A stretch of DNA of 64,000 nt. It comes from an uncultured Saprospiraceae bacterium. GTDB taxonomy: Bacteria; Bacteroidota; Bacteroidia; Chitinophagales; Saprospiraceae. The position numbers and the translations under genes were made by a program. Below are positions 17,617-27,619 of this stretch, one piece after another. The notes below the pieces were generated by a model. The model did not search any database. It was not told the origin of the DNA and was given only the letters and a program-made list of their open reading frames with translations. Position 1 is the stretch's first letter, and each line of letters opens with the position of its first letter. The stretch lies in NCBI GenBank assembly GCA_938015595.1, contig CALLPI010000005.1, forward strand, positions 145,167 through 209,166, read 5' to 3'.

Positions 17617-18617
17617 ACGATACACTCATCAGATGCCTATGGATGACAGCTGCTTGGGCAGCATCTCTTTCGCTACAAGCGCAGGGGCCAGGCCTCAGCC
17701 TTTCGGCAGGGGGCAATTACACCTTCGTACATGCACCTAATACTTCGACACAGATTCTGTTTTCACAGTTTGTCAACGGCAGGTTCAAAACCTACCAAGT
17801 GCTAGCCGAGCAGCAGTTTATCTTTCAACAGCAGCCCGGGGCATATCTTGCTTGGGGGTTGCAGTGGCGCCTCACCCCCAGCATATTGATTGGCACAGGC
17901 CTCGGATTGCAATACACCGCCTTTGCGCTGGAGCCGCAGTTTTTGGGCTACCGGCCTGTGCCAGGCGGCAGCGACACCCTGTTTTTGCCTGCTACTACCA
18001 TACAGCCCACTTGTGACGAGATCATTCGCCCCGACAACTTCTACCCTGACACCGACCCGCGCTTTCGCCACCAAATGCTGCACCTCGTGCTCCCGCTGGA
18101 GCTGCGCCTTCGCCCGGGGAAAGGTCAGGTGGAAGTGGCCGCCGGCTTTTGGGGCGCACTGCCCGCATGGACGAGCATTTCCAAAGAAGTAGTAAGCATT
18201 GAGCGTCGCTACAAGAACAATGCTGCCGGCCAAACGTTATTGGATTGCATATACAGCAAGGGTGTAGTGCGCGATAACAGCAGCGATGGGTTTCGAAACA
18301 CAATGTGGGGCTTGCGCAGTGAAGTCAATTACCGCTTCACGCCGGCTCTTAGCCTGTTTGCAGGGTACCAGTATGCGTTTTCCAACTTGTATGATACGCA
18401 GACTAAGCCCAGCTTGCTTGGCCAAAGTATTGAAGGCATCCGGCCGCGCATACAGACTTTGCAATTGGGTGCTCGTTTGCTTTGGGAAAAGACTCCATCC
18501 AAAACGCCCCAAGCTGAGCCCGACTCTCTTCTAGGGCGCCTGAACAAGGCCACGTACCAGCAGATGTTCAAAAAGAAAAAGAAAAATGCCTGGCGTAAGA
18601 GAAAAGCGCGCCGATAG
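17613..18617 (+). CDS. putative outer membrane beta-barrel protein
   Basis: A 334-residue protein with a signal peptide (hydrophobic segment to S-L-Q-A-Q near residue 24). The mature part alternates short aromatic-rich strands (for example YLAWGLQWRLTPSILIGTGL and GYQYAFSNLY) with polar loops, as in Bacteroidota beta-barrels of the PorT-like/OMP_b-brl type. The C-terminus ends unusually in a very basic tail (FKKKKKNAWRKRKARR), which is not a normal barrel end and would probably stay in the periplasm or outside. It overlaps ugd by 4 bases, so it may share a role in envelope polysaccharide, but no specific family can be named. Confidence 0.65.
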   Translation: MNDTLIRCLWMTAAWAASLSLQAQGPGLSLSAGGNYTFVHAPNTSTQILFSQFVNGRFKTYQVLAEQQFIFQQQPGAYLAWGLQWRLTPSILIGTGLGLQYTAFALEPQFLGYRPVPGGSDTLFLPATTIQPTCDEIIRPDNFYPDTDPRFRHQMLHLVLPLELRLRPGKGQVEVAAGFWGALPAWTSISKEVVSIERRYKNNAAGQTLLDCIYSKGVVRDNSSDGFRNTMWGLRSEVNYRFTPALSLFAGYQYAFSNLYDTQTKPSLLGQSIEGIRPRIQTLQLGARLLWEKTPSKTPQAEPDSLLGRLNKATYQQMFKKKKKNAWRKRKARR

Positions 18618-18623
18618 GTAGGG

Positions 18624-18677
18624 CTGTAAGTAAATGCCTCGACAAACGGCATCTTCCCTTTTACTCGCAGCTTACAG
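18624..18677 (+). promoter_or_regulatory. long imperfect hairpin before metH
   Basis: Nested inverted arms: CTGTAAG/CTTACAG (18624-18630, 18671-18677), GTAAA/TTTAC inside them, and ATGCC/GGCAT (18634-18638, 18648-18652) at the core. It ends 26 bases before metH. It is not a canonical cobalamin or SAM riboswitch. It could terminate the upstream operon or structure the metH leader. Confidence 0.4.
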
Positions 18678-18703
18678 ATTGGCCAAATATAATAACGTGA
18701 GCA

Positions 18704-21700
18704 ATGTCCCTTTATTCCTTGCACAATCTGCTCCAACGTCGTATCCTCGTCATTGATGGGGCTATGGGCACTATGATACAGCAGTACAAACTTACAGAAG
18801 CTGACTATCGCGGCGAGCGCTTTGCTCGCTATCACCGCGATATCAAAGGCAACAATGACATCCTGTGCCTCACCCAGCCTCACATCATTGAAGCCATTCA
18901 CCGCGCTTACCTTGAAGCGGGCGCCGACATCATCGAAACCAACACATTTAACGCTACCTCCATTTCCCAAGCCGACTATGATATGCAGGAGTTGGCCTAC
19001 GAAATCAACCTGGCCGCTGCCCGCATCGCCCGCTCAGCAGCAGATGCCTTTCAAAGCCAGGAAAAGCCTCGCTTCGTAGCTGGTGCCATCGGGCCGACCA
19101 ACAAAACGGCTTCTCTTTCGCCTGACGTAAACAACCCCGGCTTTCGCGCCATCACCTTTGATGAACTGGTGCAAGCCTACTATGAGCAAGCCAAAGGCCT
19201 CATGAATGGCGGCGTGGATATTCTACTGGTAGAAACCATATTTGATACCCTGAATGCCAAGGCAGCGTTAGTGGCCATAGATACGCTTTTTGAAGAATAC
19301 CGCATGGCACTACCTGTAATGATTTCTGGCACTATCACTGACGCCAGTGGGCGCACGCTCTCCGGCCAAACGGTGGAGGCTTTCTTTATTTCTGTGAGCC
19401 GACCCAACTTGCTAAGTGTAGGGCTCAACTGTGCCCTCGGCGCCAAGGAAATGCGCCCTCATATACAAGCACTCTCTGAGATAGCCGACTGCTACGTGAG
19501 CGCCTACCCCAATGCCGGCTTGCCCAATGAGTTTGGCGAGTACGATCAAAGTGCTGCGGAAATGCGAGACTACATTAGCGATTTTGTAGCCAACGGATTT
19601 GTCAATATCGTAGGCGGATGCTGTGGTACTACGCCTGCTCACATACGAGCCATGGCCGAGGCTGTGCAGGGCAAATCACCACGACCGCTGAGGCCGCGCC
19701 AACCTTACACCATGCTCAGCGGGCTGGAGCCGCTTATCATTCGCCCTGATACTAATTTCGTGAACGTGGGTGAGCGCACCAATGTGACCGGCTCCCGGCA
19801 GTTTGCCCGTTTCATTCGCGAAGGGCGGTATGCCGAAGCATTGGAGGTGGCTCGGCAGCAGGTAGAGGGTGGCGCCCAGATCATTGATGTAAATATGGAC
19901 GAAGGGCTGCTCGACTCCCAAAAAGCCATGACGGAGTTTTTGCACCTGCTGATGGCTGAGCCGGAAATTGCCCGTGTGCCCGTGATGCTGGACTCCTCCA
20001 AATTCAGTGTCATTGAAGCTGGACTGAAGTGTGTTCAGGGCAAGTGCATCGTCAATTCCATTTCGCTAAAGGAGGGTGAAGCAGAGTTCATCCGCCAAGC
20101 GCGTATCGTGCAGCGCTACGGCGCAGCCGCTGTAGTTATGGCTTTCGACGAGCAGGGCCAGGCCGACACTATCGAGCGCAAAGTCGAAATTTGTGAACGA
20201 GCCTGGTGCATCCTTACTCAACAGCTGCACTTTTGCCCTCAAGATATCATCTTTGACCCCAATATTTTTGCCGTAGCTACTGGCATTGAAGAGCACAATA
20301 CTTACGCCATCAACTACATTGAGGCCATCCGCCTCATCAAGCAACGCTGCCCGGGCGCCAAAGTCAGCGGTGGTGTGAGCAATATTTCTTTCTCCTTCCG
20401 TGGCAACGACCGGGTGCGGGAGGCCATGCACTCCGCTTTCCTCTATCACGCCATCCGTGCTGGTATGGATATGGGCATCGTCAATGCAGGTATGATTGAG
20501 GTCTATGAAGAAATTCCCAAAGACCTCCTCCAACTGGTGGAAGACGTGCTCTTCAACCGCCACCCAAAGGCCACCGAAGCCCTCACCGAATATGCTGAAC
20601 GCATCAAAGGCGGCGGGCGAACCCTGCAAAAAGATACCGCCTGGCGAAACGACACAGTGGAAAATCGCCTGATTCATGCCCTGGTCAAAGGTATAGCCGA
20701 CTACATCGAAGAAGATACCGAAGAAGCCCGGCAAAAGTATCCCAGTCCGCTAGCTGTCATCGAAGGCCCCCTCATGAATGGTATGAACGTAGTAGGCGAC
20801 CTCTTCGGCGCTGGTAAGATGTTTTTGCCCCAGGTGGTCAAAAGCGCTCGCGTAATGAAAAAAGCCGTGGCCTACCTGCAGCCTTACATTGAAGCGCAAA
20901 AAGCAGGTGGAGGTGAGCAAAACGTCAAAGGCCGCATTTTGTTGGCTACTGTCAAAGGCGATGTACACGATATCGGCAAAAATATCGTAGGCGTGGTGCT
21001 GGGCTGCAACAACTACGAAATCATTGACCTGGGCGTGATGGTCCCTGCCCAGCAAATTCTCGATGCAGCTCGCGCTCACCAGGCAGACGTTATTGGCTTG
21101 AGCGGGCTAATCACGCCCTCTCTGGACGAAATGGTGCATGTAGCCAAAGAAATGCAGCGCCAGGGCTTTACTATGCCTCTACTTATTGGCGGTGCCACTA
21201 CTTCGCGCACCCACACCGCTGTAAAGATTGAGCCGCACTACCAAGGGCCAGTAGTGCATGTGCTTGATGCTTCCCGCAGTGTAGCAGTGGTCAGCGCCTT
21301 GCTCTCGCCTGATGCCGACATCCGCAGCAACTTCATCCTGGATGTGCGGCAAGATTATGCCCGCATACGCGAGCAACGCGCCGGACGCAAAGCCACCAAA
21401 GCCTTTCTGCCCATTGCTGAGGCGCGCGCCAACGCTGCCCGGTTAGATTGGTCAAACTATCTTCCGCCAGCACCTGCTCAGCCAGGCATATATTGTATTG
21501 CACCCTATCCGCTGCAGGAACTGACCGAGTATATTGATTGGACGCCTTTCTTTGCCACTTGGGAATTGGCTGGCAAATTCCCCGCCATTCTCGACGACCC
21601 CGTCGTGGGTGCCGAAGCCCGCAAGCTCTATGAGGATGCGCAGCGCATGCTACAGCACATCGTGGAGGAGCACTGGCTTACGGCTCGAGCAGTATTCGGC

Positions 21701-22378
21701 TTGTTTCCTGCCAATAGCATCGGCGACGATATTGAACTCTACACCGACGAATCGCGCACCACGGTACTGGCCACCCTGCACCACTTACGCCAGCAAGCCC
21801 AGAAAGCACCCGGGCTGCCCAACTTGTGCCTAAGCGACTTCGTAGCGCCCAAGTACAGTAGTGTGCCAGATTACCTGGGAGCTTTCGCCGTTACTGCTGG
21901 CATAGGCATTGACGAATACATAGCCCGTTTTGAGCGCGCTCATGACGACTACCAGGCCATCTTGCTCAAAGCCCTAGCCGACCGCCTAGCCGAAGCCTTG
22001 GCCGAACGCTTGCACCAGCGTGTACGCAGTGAATTTTGGGGATACGTACCCCAGGAAAATCTGGACAACCAGGCGCTCATTGAAGAGAAATATCAGGGTA
22101 TCCGACCTGCCCCCGGCTACCCTGCTTGCCCCGAACACAGCGAAAAACTCACCCTTTGGCACCTGCTCAACGTAGAAGCCCATACCGGCATCCGCCTTAC
22201 CGAAAGCTATGCCATGCATCCTGCTGCCTCAGTAAGTGGCTGGTATTTCTCGCATCCACAGGCCAGATACTTCGGCATCAATGAGATAGCCCACGATCAA
22301 GCCGAGGATTACGCCCGCCGAAAGGGCTGGACCGAGCAAGAAATGGAACGCAACCTGGGCAGCGTATTGGGAGGATAA
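18704..22378 (+). CDS. metH: cobalamin-dependent methionine synthase
   Basis: Full-length (1224 residues) MetH transferring a methyl group from methyltetrahydrofolate to homocysteine through cob(I)alamin. Domains are in standard order. The homocysteine domain occupies about 1-330, with zinc cysteines in [11 protein letters not shown] and [15 protein letters not shown]. The pterin-binding domain starts near 350 ([16 protein letters not shown]). The B12 cap and Rossmann domains span about 640-890, with the lower-ligand motif [12 protein letters not shown]. The SAM-dependent reactivation domain is about 910-1220, with [12 protein letters not shown]. All ligands I can check are present. It is monocistronic, with a structured upstream region and no B12 riboswitch. 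With NrdJ at 31 kb it means two cobalamin-dependent enzymes in this stretch. Confidence 0.97.
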   Translation: MSLYSLHNLLQRRILVIDGAMGTMIQQYKLTEADYRGERFARYHRDIKGNNDILCLTQPHIIEAIHRAYLEAGADIIETNTFNATSISQADYDMQELAYEINLAAARIARSAADAFQSQEKPRFVAGAIGPTNKTASLSPDVNNPGFRAITFDELVQAYYEQAKGLMNGGVDILLVETIFDTLNAKAALVAIDTLFEEYRMALPVMISGTITDASGRTLSGQTVEAFFISVSRPNLLSVGLNCALGAKEMRPHIQALSEIADCYVSAYPNAGLPNEFGEYDQSAAEMRDYISDFVANGFVNIVGGCCGTTPAHIRAMAEAVQGKSPRPLRPRQPYTMLSGLEPLIIRPDTNFVNVGERTNVTGSRQFARFIREGRYAEALEVARQQVEGGAQIIDVNMDEGLLDSQKAMTEFLHLLMAEPEIARVPVMLDSSKFSVIEAGLKCVQGKCIVNSISLKEGEAEFIRQARIVQRYGAAAVVMAFDEQGQADTIERKVEICERAWCILTQQLHFCPQDIIFDPNIFAVATGIEEHNTYAINYIEAIRLIKQRCPGAKVSGGVSNISFSFRGNDRVREAMHSAFLYHAIRAGMDMGIVNAGMIEVYEEIPKDLLQLVEDVLFNRHPKATEALTEYAERIKGGGRTLQKDTAWRNDTVENRLIHALVKGIADYIEEDTEEARQKYPSPLAVIEGPLMNGMNVVGDLFGAGKMFLPQVVKSARVMKKAVAYLQPYIEAQKAGGGEQNVKGRILLATVKGDVHDIGKNIVGVVLGCNNYEIIDLGVMVPAQQILDAARAHQADVIGLSGLITPSLDEMVHVAKEMQRQGFTMPLLIGGATTSRTHTAVKIEPHYQGPVVHVLDASRSVAVVSALLSPDADIRSNFILDVRQDYARIREQRAGRKATKAFLPIAEARANAARLDWSNYLPPAPAQPGIYCIAPYPLQELTEYIDWTPFFATWELAGKFPAILDDPVVGAEARKLYEDAQRMLQHIVEEHWLTARAVFGLFPANSIGDDIELYTDESRTTVLATLHHLRQQAQKAPGLPNLCLSDFVAPKYSSVPDYLGAFAVTAGIGIDEYIARFERAHDDYQAILLKALADRLAEALAERLHQRVRSEFWGYVPQENLDNQALIEEKYQGIRPAPGYPACPEHSEKLTLWHLLNVEAHTGIRLTESYAMHPAASVSGWYFSHPQARYFGINEIAHDQAEDYARRKGWTEQEMERNLGSVLGG

Positions 22379-22396
22379 GAGCAAGGCTCTTTGTGC

Positions 22397-22472
22397 TATA
22401 CTGAGCAACGCCAAGTTTTGTTTTGTGCATGATTTGCGGATGTTGTGCACAAAACTTCGCGTTGCTAGTATA
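22397..22472 (-). repeat. dispersed palindromic repeat, copy B
   Basis: A 76-base element, reverse orientation relative to copies A and C, between the convergent metH and hoxH genes. Ends TATACTGAGCAACGCCAAG and GTTGCTAGTATA; inner CCAAGTTTTG pairs with CAAAACTT around a loop holding GCATGATTTGCGGATG. Confidence 0.85.
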
Positions 22473-22607
22473 TACAAAAACTTTTGCGTTGTTAAAGAGC
22501 CAGCTTGCTTGTATTCGAAGGGGGGAATTGTACCTATCTTCACAGGTGGTATGTCTATAAGTTTTATTGCCGGACTAAGGCTTTCGGATGTAAAAGCGCG
22601 AAGCTCA

Positions 22608-24053
22608 TTACCTGACTTTTTTTTGTATCAAAGTTCCTTGGTGGTCAAATAATTGCACCAGCAATGGCATCTGCCCCAGTGCATGCGTGGCGCAGCTTAG
22701 GCAGGGGTCGTAGGCGCGTATGGCTACTTCTATTCTATTGAGCATGCCGTCGGTGATCTCCGGCTGGCGATCCAGTTCGGCTTCTGCTACGGCGCGCACA
22801 GCTCTGTTCATGGCTTCGTTGTTGTGTGTGGTAGACACAATGAGGTTGCACTTGGTCACTTTGCCTTTTTCATCTGCCTCGTAGTAGTGTATGAGTGTGC
22901 CGCGTGGTGCTTCGATAATGCCAATGCCTTGCGGGCAGCGCGTGCCCTCGCGCAGGAGGTCGTCGCCGGTAATTTCCGGATCTAGCAGCAGGTCTTTGAT
23001 GACTTCGGCGCAGTGTAGCATCTCTATGAGGCGCGCCCAGTGATAGTACATGCTATGGTGGTTAGGGTATCCGGCTGTAGCGCGAAATACTTCAAATTCC
23101 TGTTGAGCCAGCGGTGTAGGAATACTGTCGGCTACATTCAGTCGGGCTAGTGGGCCTACGCGGTTCCAGCCAGCATCGCGACCTATGTGTTTTAGATACG
23201 GAAACTTAAGAAAAGTCCACGGCTCTACGGCTTCGGCAAAGTACTCGCGGTATTGGCTGTCGTGAATATCGGGCAGGGTAAGTTGACCGGCAGCGTCAAT
23301 GGCTCTCATACGGCCGTGGTATAGTTCCAGTGCGCCACTCGGCGTTACTAGCCCCAGGTGGCCAGACGGGAAACTGGCAAAAGTTTCTAATTGGTCGGCG
23401 TTCGCTTCATAGTAGCTTCTGATGAAGTCCACCGTTTCTTTGGCCCATTTAATCATGGTATCCACTGACGGTATGGCTTGGCCATTGAGAAAATAGACTC
23501 GCTCGTCTTCTGTGAAAGTTTTGTAAGCCCCGCCCGGAATAGCGCAGATACCGTGTATACGCTTGCCCGCAATGGCCTTGATGATCTCCTGCCCAAACTT
23601 GCGCATCAATATACCCTTGCGCGCCAGTTCCTGATTAGCCTTCACTACTGCTACTACGTTGCGCTGTTCTGCTGGTGCATCAGCGCCAAAGAGTAAGTCG
23701 GGCGAGGCCAGGTAGAAAAAGTGCAGCGCATGTGACTGGAAAATCTGGCCGTAGTGCAGCAGCCGGCGCAATTTATTGGCCGTAGGCGAAAGCGCCTCAG
23801 GTTCCAGGCCATGAAGGCGGTCAATGGCTTTAGCGGCGGCCAGGTGGTGGCTTACTGGGCAGATGCCGCACAGGCGTTGCACTAGCACAGGTACTTCCCA
23901 ATACGGGTGCCCTTGTATGAAACGCTCAAAACCCCGAAATTCCACAATATGGAAGAAGGAGTCTGTCACCCGTCTATTTTCATCCAGGTGTATGGTTACT
24001 TTACCATGGCCTTCTACCCGTGTAACTGGATCTATGACAATTTTTTGTTTCAT
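22608..24053 (-). CDS. hoxH: NAD-reducing [NiFe]-hydrogenase large subunit HoxH
   Basis: Large subunit carrying the Ni-Fe(CN)2CO active site of a group 3d bidirectional hydrogenase, cytoplasmic. The four nickel-binding cysteines are C62 and C65 in RLCGICPVSHH and C451 and C454 in DPCLSCATHALGQM. After the last conserved His (H457) a 24-residue tail remains; in this family such a tail is removed by a dedicated endopeptidase (HoxW type) after metal insertion, so this is the precursor form. The tail endopeptidase gene is not in this window. It is the last gene of hoxF-hoxUY-hoxH, 68 bases after hoxUY. HypE, needed for cyanide ligand synthesis, is encoded 20 kb away at 44.5 kb. Confidence 0.95.
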   Translation of the reverse strand: MKQKIVIDPVTRVEGHGKVTIHLDENRRVTDSFFHIVEFRGFERFIQGHPYWEVPVLVQRLCGICPVSHHLAAAKAIDRLHGLEPEALSPTANKLRRLLHYGQIFQSHALHFFYLASPDLLFGADAPAEQRNVVAVVKANQELARKGILMRKFGQEIIKAIAGKRIHGICAIPGGAYKTFTEDERVYFLNGQAIPSVDTMIKWAKETVDFIRSYYEANADQLETFASFPSGHLGLVTPSGALELYHGRMRAIDAAGQLTLPDIHDSQYREYFAEAVEPWTFLKFPYLKHIGRDAGWNRVGPLARLNVADSIPTPLAQQEFEVFRATAGYPNHHSMYYHWARLIEMLHCAEVIKDLLLDPEITGDDLLREGTRCPQGIGIIEAPRGTLIHYYEADEKGKVTKCNLIVSTTHNNEAMNRAVRAVAEAELDRQPEITDGMLNRIEVAIRAYDPCLSCATHALGQMPLLVQLFDHQGTLIQKKVR

Positions 24054-24121
24054 TTCCCGTAAGTAATTTTTTGCGTCTCCCTCACTCGGTCTCCAAGTTT
24101 ATTCGTCTCCAAGTTTCCTCC

Positions 24122-25399
24122 TCAATCATACTTAAACTCCCCATGCGTAATAGCAAACTTCTCTCCAAACAATACATTCTTAACCACCTTCCAAATATGA
24201 CTTGCATCCGGCGGGCATCCAGGCACAAAGTGGTCTATTTTCACCACTTCATTGCAGGCATACACCCGGTCGAGAATTTCGGGTAGGTCGGGATGGTACG
24301 GAATGACCAGTTTGTCTTCTGTGTTGTTGGTAGCTGAGCTGTAAGCCTCCACAAGGCATTCCTTGAGTGGTATGAAATTGCGCATAGCTGGCAGGCCGCC
24401 CCAGATGGCGCATTCACCTACAGCAATGAGTACATCGCAGTTTTCTCGGAAATACCTGAGCACCTCTACGTTTTCGCTATTGCAACAGCCGCCTTCGATA
24501 ATGCCTACGTCGGCACGTCGGGTAAAGTGCTTAATGTCGGTCAGCGGCGACTTATTGAACTCTATTAGGTCAATGAGGTCAATGAGTTCCAGGTCTATGT
24601 CGAGCATAGACATGTGGCAGCCAAAGCACCCTGCCAGCGAGGTAGTGGCCACCACTTTTTTGCGGCGCAAGTTGGGCTTAAGAGCGCGGATGGCTGGCAG
24701 TGGAATTTCAGCGGCTGCTTCGTCGCGGTCGTACTTGCGTTCGCCGCGAGGCCGGGCTAAGCTCTTGCCTCGCACTAGGATGGCGCCTACCGGGCAGATG
24801 TGCATGGCATGCAATGCTTGCTCTTGGCTGAGCTTGGCCTCCTGATCGTAGTCTATGGCTACTTCGGTAGTATTGCCGCGGTGGTGAAAAGAGAATACTC
24901 GCATACCGTCATTGGTGAGTACTTCTTCCACGCAGCGGCGGCATCGTATGCAGCGATTATGCTCAATGACCATGCGCTTGGGGTTGTAGTCCACAATGCG
25001 ATCTACAAATAAGTGCGGAAATCTCGATGCTGTAATGCCCAGGCGATAGCCCAGCCCTTGAAGATCACAGTCGCCGCTCTTTTCACATGAGGGGCAGAAG
25101 TGGTTGCCCTCGGCGTACATCATTTCCACGACGGCCTTGCGCCAGTCGTTGAGTTCTTCGGAGGTATTGACGATTACATCCATGCCTTCCCTGATCCTGG
25201 TAGTGCAAGCGGCTACCGATTTGCCATTGGCCAGTACAGTACATACGCGGCAGGAGCCGAGCGGGGGGGTTATGTGCTCGTAGTAGCACAGAGAGGGGAT
25301 AAAAATACCATTGGCTTTGGCCACTTGTACGATGTTCTGGCCTTCTTCTGCCACAACGGGGCGGCCGTCTATGGTGAGGTGCACGTTTTTTTTACTCAT
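24122..25399 (-). CDS. fused HoxU-HoxY: diaphorase Fe-S subunit joined to hydrogenase small subunit
   Basis: A single 425-residue protein that covers two normally separate subunits. Residues 1 to about 235 are HoxU-like: a [2Fe-2S] site (C38, C50, C53, C65), a [4Fe-4S] site from H100, C102, C105 and C111, and another cluster from C150, C153, C156 and C202. Residues about 248-425 are HoxY, the small subunit: CFGCH (C258, C261), EGGCCNSENVEVL (C305, C306), GECAIWGG (C330) and FVPGCPPDA (C395), which together hold the proximal [4Fe-4S] cluster. A 40-residue charged linker joins the halves with no frameshift or stop. Its start overlaps the end of hoxF by 4 bases, so the complex is translationally coupled. 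Confidence 0.92.
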   Translation of the reverse strand: MSKKNVHLTIDGRPVVAEEGQNIVQVAKANGIFIPSLCYYEHITPPLGSCRVCTVLANGKSVAACTTRIREGMDVIVNTSEELNDWRKAVVEMMYAEGNHFCPSCEKSGDCDLQGLGYRLGITASRFPHLFVDRIVDYNPKRMVIEHNRCIRCRRCVEEVLTNDGMRVFSFHHRGNTTEVAIDYDQEAKLSQEQALHAMHICPVGAILVRGKSLARPRGERKYDRDEAAAEIPLPAIRALKPNLRRKKVVATTSLAGCFGCHMSMLDIDLELIDLIDLIEFNKSPLTDIKHFTRRADVGIIEGGCCNSENVEVLRYFRENCDVLIAVGECAIWGGLPAMRNFIPLKECLVEAYSSATNNTEDKLVIPYHPDLPEILDRVYACNEVVKIDHFVPGCPPDASHIWKVVKNVLFGEKFAITHGEFKYD

Positions 25400-27150
25400 C
25401 GCGAGTGGAATTGATGTTGTACGGCTTCTCGATAATCCTCCAGGGCGCTTTCCAGATCGAAGCCGCGGTTGAATCCGGTGCGAGTACTGTCGAGCTTGCC
25501 TTCAAAGTATTCGGGGAAGCGCTCCAGGGCATAAAGCAGTGGATTGGGTGCCGTCATGCCAAGCCCGCAACGAGAGGTATGCTTCATGATTTGACCCCAT
25601 TGCTGCATGTCGGTGATGTCTTGCAGACTGCCCAGGCCGCGTGCTATTTTTTCGAGCTTTCGAGAAAAGATGAAGTTGCCGGCGCGGCAGGGGGTGCACA
25701 TGCCGCAGGATTCATGTTTGAAGAAAGCCGCGAAGTTGCGCAGAATTTGAAGGATATCGCGGCTTTGGTCAAACACCATGAAGGCTCCGCCGCACAGTAG
25801 GTCTTCGCCCGCCAGGCGCCGGTGGCTGTCCCAAGCGCTGATACACTGCCCGGAGGGGCCACTTACCTGGATGTAGTACGGGTCGTTGGCTTCGCACAAT
25901 TCCAGCAGTTCAGCCACGGTCATGCCCCATTCTACTTCAAAAATACCAGGGCGCTGACAGTCGCCGGCTATACTAATGAGTTTGGTGCCTTTGGTCGCGG
26001 GCGTACCCAGGGCGGAGAATGTTTCATACCCCAGTTCCATGATGCGTGCGGCAGCACAGAGCGTTTCCACGTTGTTGATCACAGTGGGTTTGCCCAAAAA
26101 ACCTTGCTCGGTAGGAAAGAAGGTTTTGGTGCGAGGCTCTCCGCGCTTACCTTCCAAAGACTCCAGCAAGGCTGTTTCTTCTCCGCATACGTATGAGCCT
26201 GCCCCCAATTGTACTTTGATATCGAAGTGAAATGGCTCAAGGGTGGGTGCATCAGTACCCAGCCAACCCCTGCATTCATAGGTCTCAATAGCAGCCTTCA
26301 GGCGCGGCAGTAGCCAGCGGTACTCGGCCCGCAGATAGATAATACCTCGGCTGGCCCCTACTGCGTAGCCTGCCACAATCATTCCTTCTACAAGCAACTC
26401 GGCAAAGCGATGGATAAGCACGCGGTCTTTGAAGGTACCTGGCTCGCCCTCATCAGCATTGCACACGATATAGCGCTGTTCGGCAGGTTGCTGGGCACAA
26501 AGCTCCCATTTTACACCGGTGGGGAAGAAGGCGCCACCTCGACCAGCCAATCCCGACTCCTTTATGCAGTGCAGTACAGCTTTGGGCGTTAGTTGGGTCA
26601 AATGCTGCAGCGCCTGCTCGGGCACAAACTCCCGTAGTAAGATACAGCGCTCTTTTTCAGGTGTGTAGCGAATGCTGTCTTCTACGGTATTGGCCAGTAA
26701 TTCCACGCCGACGCCGGCGCGCAGCCCCTCCACGATTTGAGCTACTTTGGCCGACGTCAGGCGGGTAAATGGATGAAAATTGATTAAGGCTGAGGGCTCT
26801 TGGTCGCACAATCCGATGCAGGGGGTTTCGTACAAGCCAAATGTACCAGTAGGGTCGGTACCGTTTAAAGGTGCGCCGGTAGTTTTTTCAAAGGCGCGCA
26901 ATACCTCTCGAAACCCCCGAAACTCGGCCAGGATGCTGTTATTTAGATAGATGCGATACTTGCCCGCTGGTTTGCGGTGAAAAAAGTGATAGAAAGACGC
27001 TACACCCTCCAACTCCACTTTAGAAATGTGTAGGGCGCTGGCTATGCGCATTATATCATCGTCAGAAATATATCCTTTCTCGTCCTGTACATCCCGCAGC
27101 ATGTCCAGCGTATGGCAGCGAAGCGGTTCGTCCGAAAAGTGGGTTTTCAT
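25396..27150 (-). CDS. hoxF: NAD-reducing hydrogenase diaphorase subunit HoxF (NuoE-NuoF-like)
   Basis: FMN- and NAD-binding subunit that passes electrons between NAD(H) and the HoxU clusters. The N-terminal 150 residues are NuoE-like, the rest NuoF-like. The NuoF part shows GRGGAFFPTGVKWE for nucleotide/FMN binding, CNADEGEPGTFKDR, the GAGSYVCGEETALLESLEGK stretch and the N3 cluster ligands SCGMCTPCRAGN plus a later cysteine in SRCGLG. In the NuoE part only the second pair of [2Fe-2S] ligands remains (C111 and C115 in PCIGLCDQ); the region of the first pair (about residues 69-79) has no cysteine. I recall that HoxF of other NAD-reducing hydrogenases is also degenerate here. Fused NuoE-NuoF length near 600 is normal for HoxF. 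First gene of the operon. Confidence 0.94.
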   Translation of the reverse strand: MKTHFSDEPLRCHTLDMLRDVQDEKGYISDDDIMRIASALHISKVELEGVASFYHFFHRKPAGKYRIYLNNSILAEFRGFREVLRAFEKTTGAPLNGTDPTGTFGLYETPCIGLCDQEPSALINFHPFTRLTSAKVAQIVEGLRAGVGVELLANTVEDSIRYTPEKERCILLREFVPEQALQHLTQLTPKAVLHCIKESGLAGRGGAFFPTGVKWELCAQQPAEQRYIVCNADEGEPGTFKDRVLIHRFAELLVEGMIVAGYAVGASRGIIYLRAEYRWLLPRLKAAIETYECRGWLGTDAPTLEPFHFDIKVQLGAGSYVCGEETALLESLEGKRGEPRTKTFFPTEQGFLGKPTVINNVETLCAAARIMELGYETFSALGTPATKGTKLISIAGDCQRPGIFEVEWGMTVAELLELCEANDPYYIQVSGPSGQCISAWDSHRRLAGEDLLCGGAFMVFDQSRDILQILRNFAAFFKHESCGMCTPCRAGNFIFSRKLEKIARGLGSLQDITDMQQWGQIMKHTSRCGLGMTAPNPLLYALERFPEYFEGKLDSTRTGFNRGFDLESALEDYREAVQHQFHSR

Positions 27151-27175
27151 GGGCGCAGGCAGGTTGGTTCAAACA

Positions 27176-27203
27176 TAAAGATACCCCTTGCCTAAGCACC
27201 AAA
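27176..27203 (-). promoter_or_regulatory. weak candidate promoter of the hox operon
   Basis: Minus-strand TTTG (27200-27203) and TATCTTTA (27176-27183), 26 bases before hoxF. The spacing of 16 is shorter than the usual 19-21 and the -7 box has one mismatch, so this is weak. Confidence 0.3.
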
Positions 27204-27292
27204 CGCTGATATTTATCAATGCAGGGATGTGATTTTTTTTTAATCGGCCTAAAGCCAGTAGCGAGGAAATCTTGCGAAAACACGGAAAGATG

Positions 27293-27330
27293 AAAAAAAA
27301 AGGCTTGGAAGTATTTCTTTCCCAAGCCTT
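27293..27330 (-). terminator. Rho-independent terminator after tRNA-fMet
   Basis: On the minus strand AAGGCTTGG and CCAAGCCTT form a perfect 9-base stem around a 13-base loop, followed by seven T. It starts 6 bases after the tRNA 3' end. Confidence 0.85.
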
Positions 27331-27335
27331 TGTAG

Positions 27336-27408
<73 letters not shown>

Positions 27409-27447
27409 ATGTTTAGCTATTCTAGGTCTAACACCTAAATGAGCGTG

Positions 27448-27477
27448 CAAAGTTAAAGATGTTTGCAAAACCGTCAA
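27448..27477 (-). promoter_or_regulatory. promoter of tRNA-fMet
   Basis: Minus-strand TTG (27475-27477), 19 bases, then TAACTTTG (27448-27455), close to the Bacteroidota consensus; about 40 bases before the tRNA. Confidence 0.65.
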
Positions 27478-27619
27478 GCAATTTTAGAAAAATATTTTAT
27501 CGGCCAGGGCAAATACGCGCGCGCACCACGTAAAAGCAGGGGCGTAAGCCTACAGCATGAATACCATATTACTCCTCTTTTGCGTTATGGAGCATTAGTC
27601 ATAGCAAATCATCCTGACA

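Noticed and set aside
18618..18703. Cobalamin riboswitch before metH
   Set aside because: The gap of 86 bases is too short and the conserved B12-box sequence is absent.
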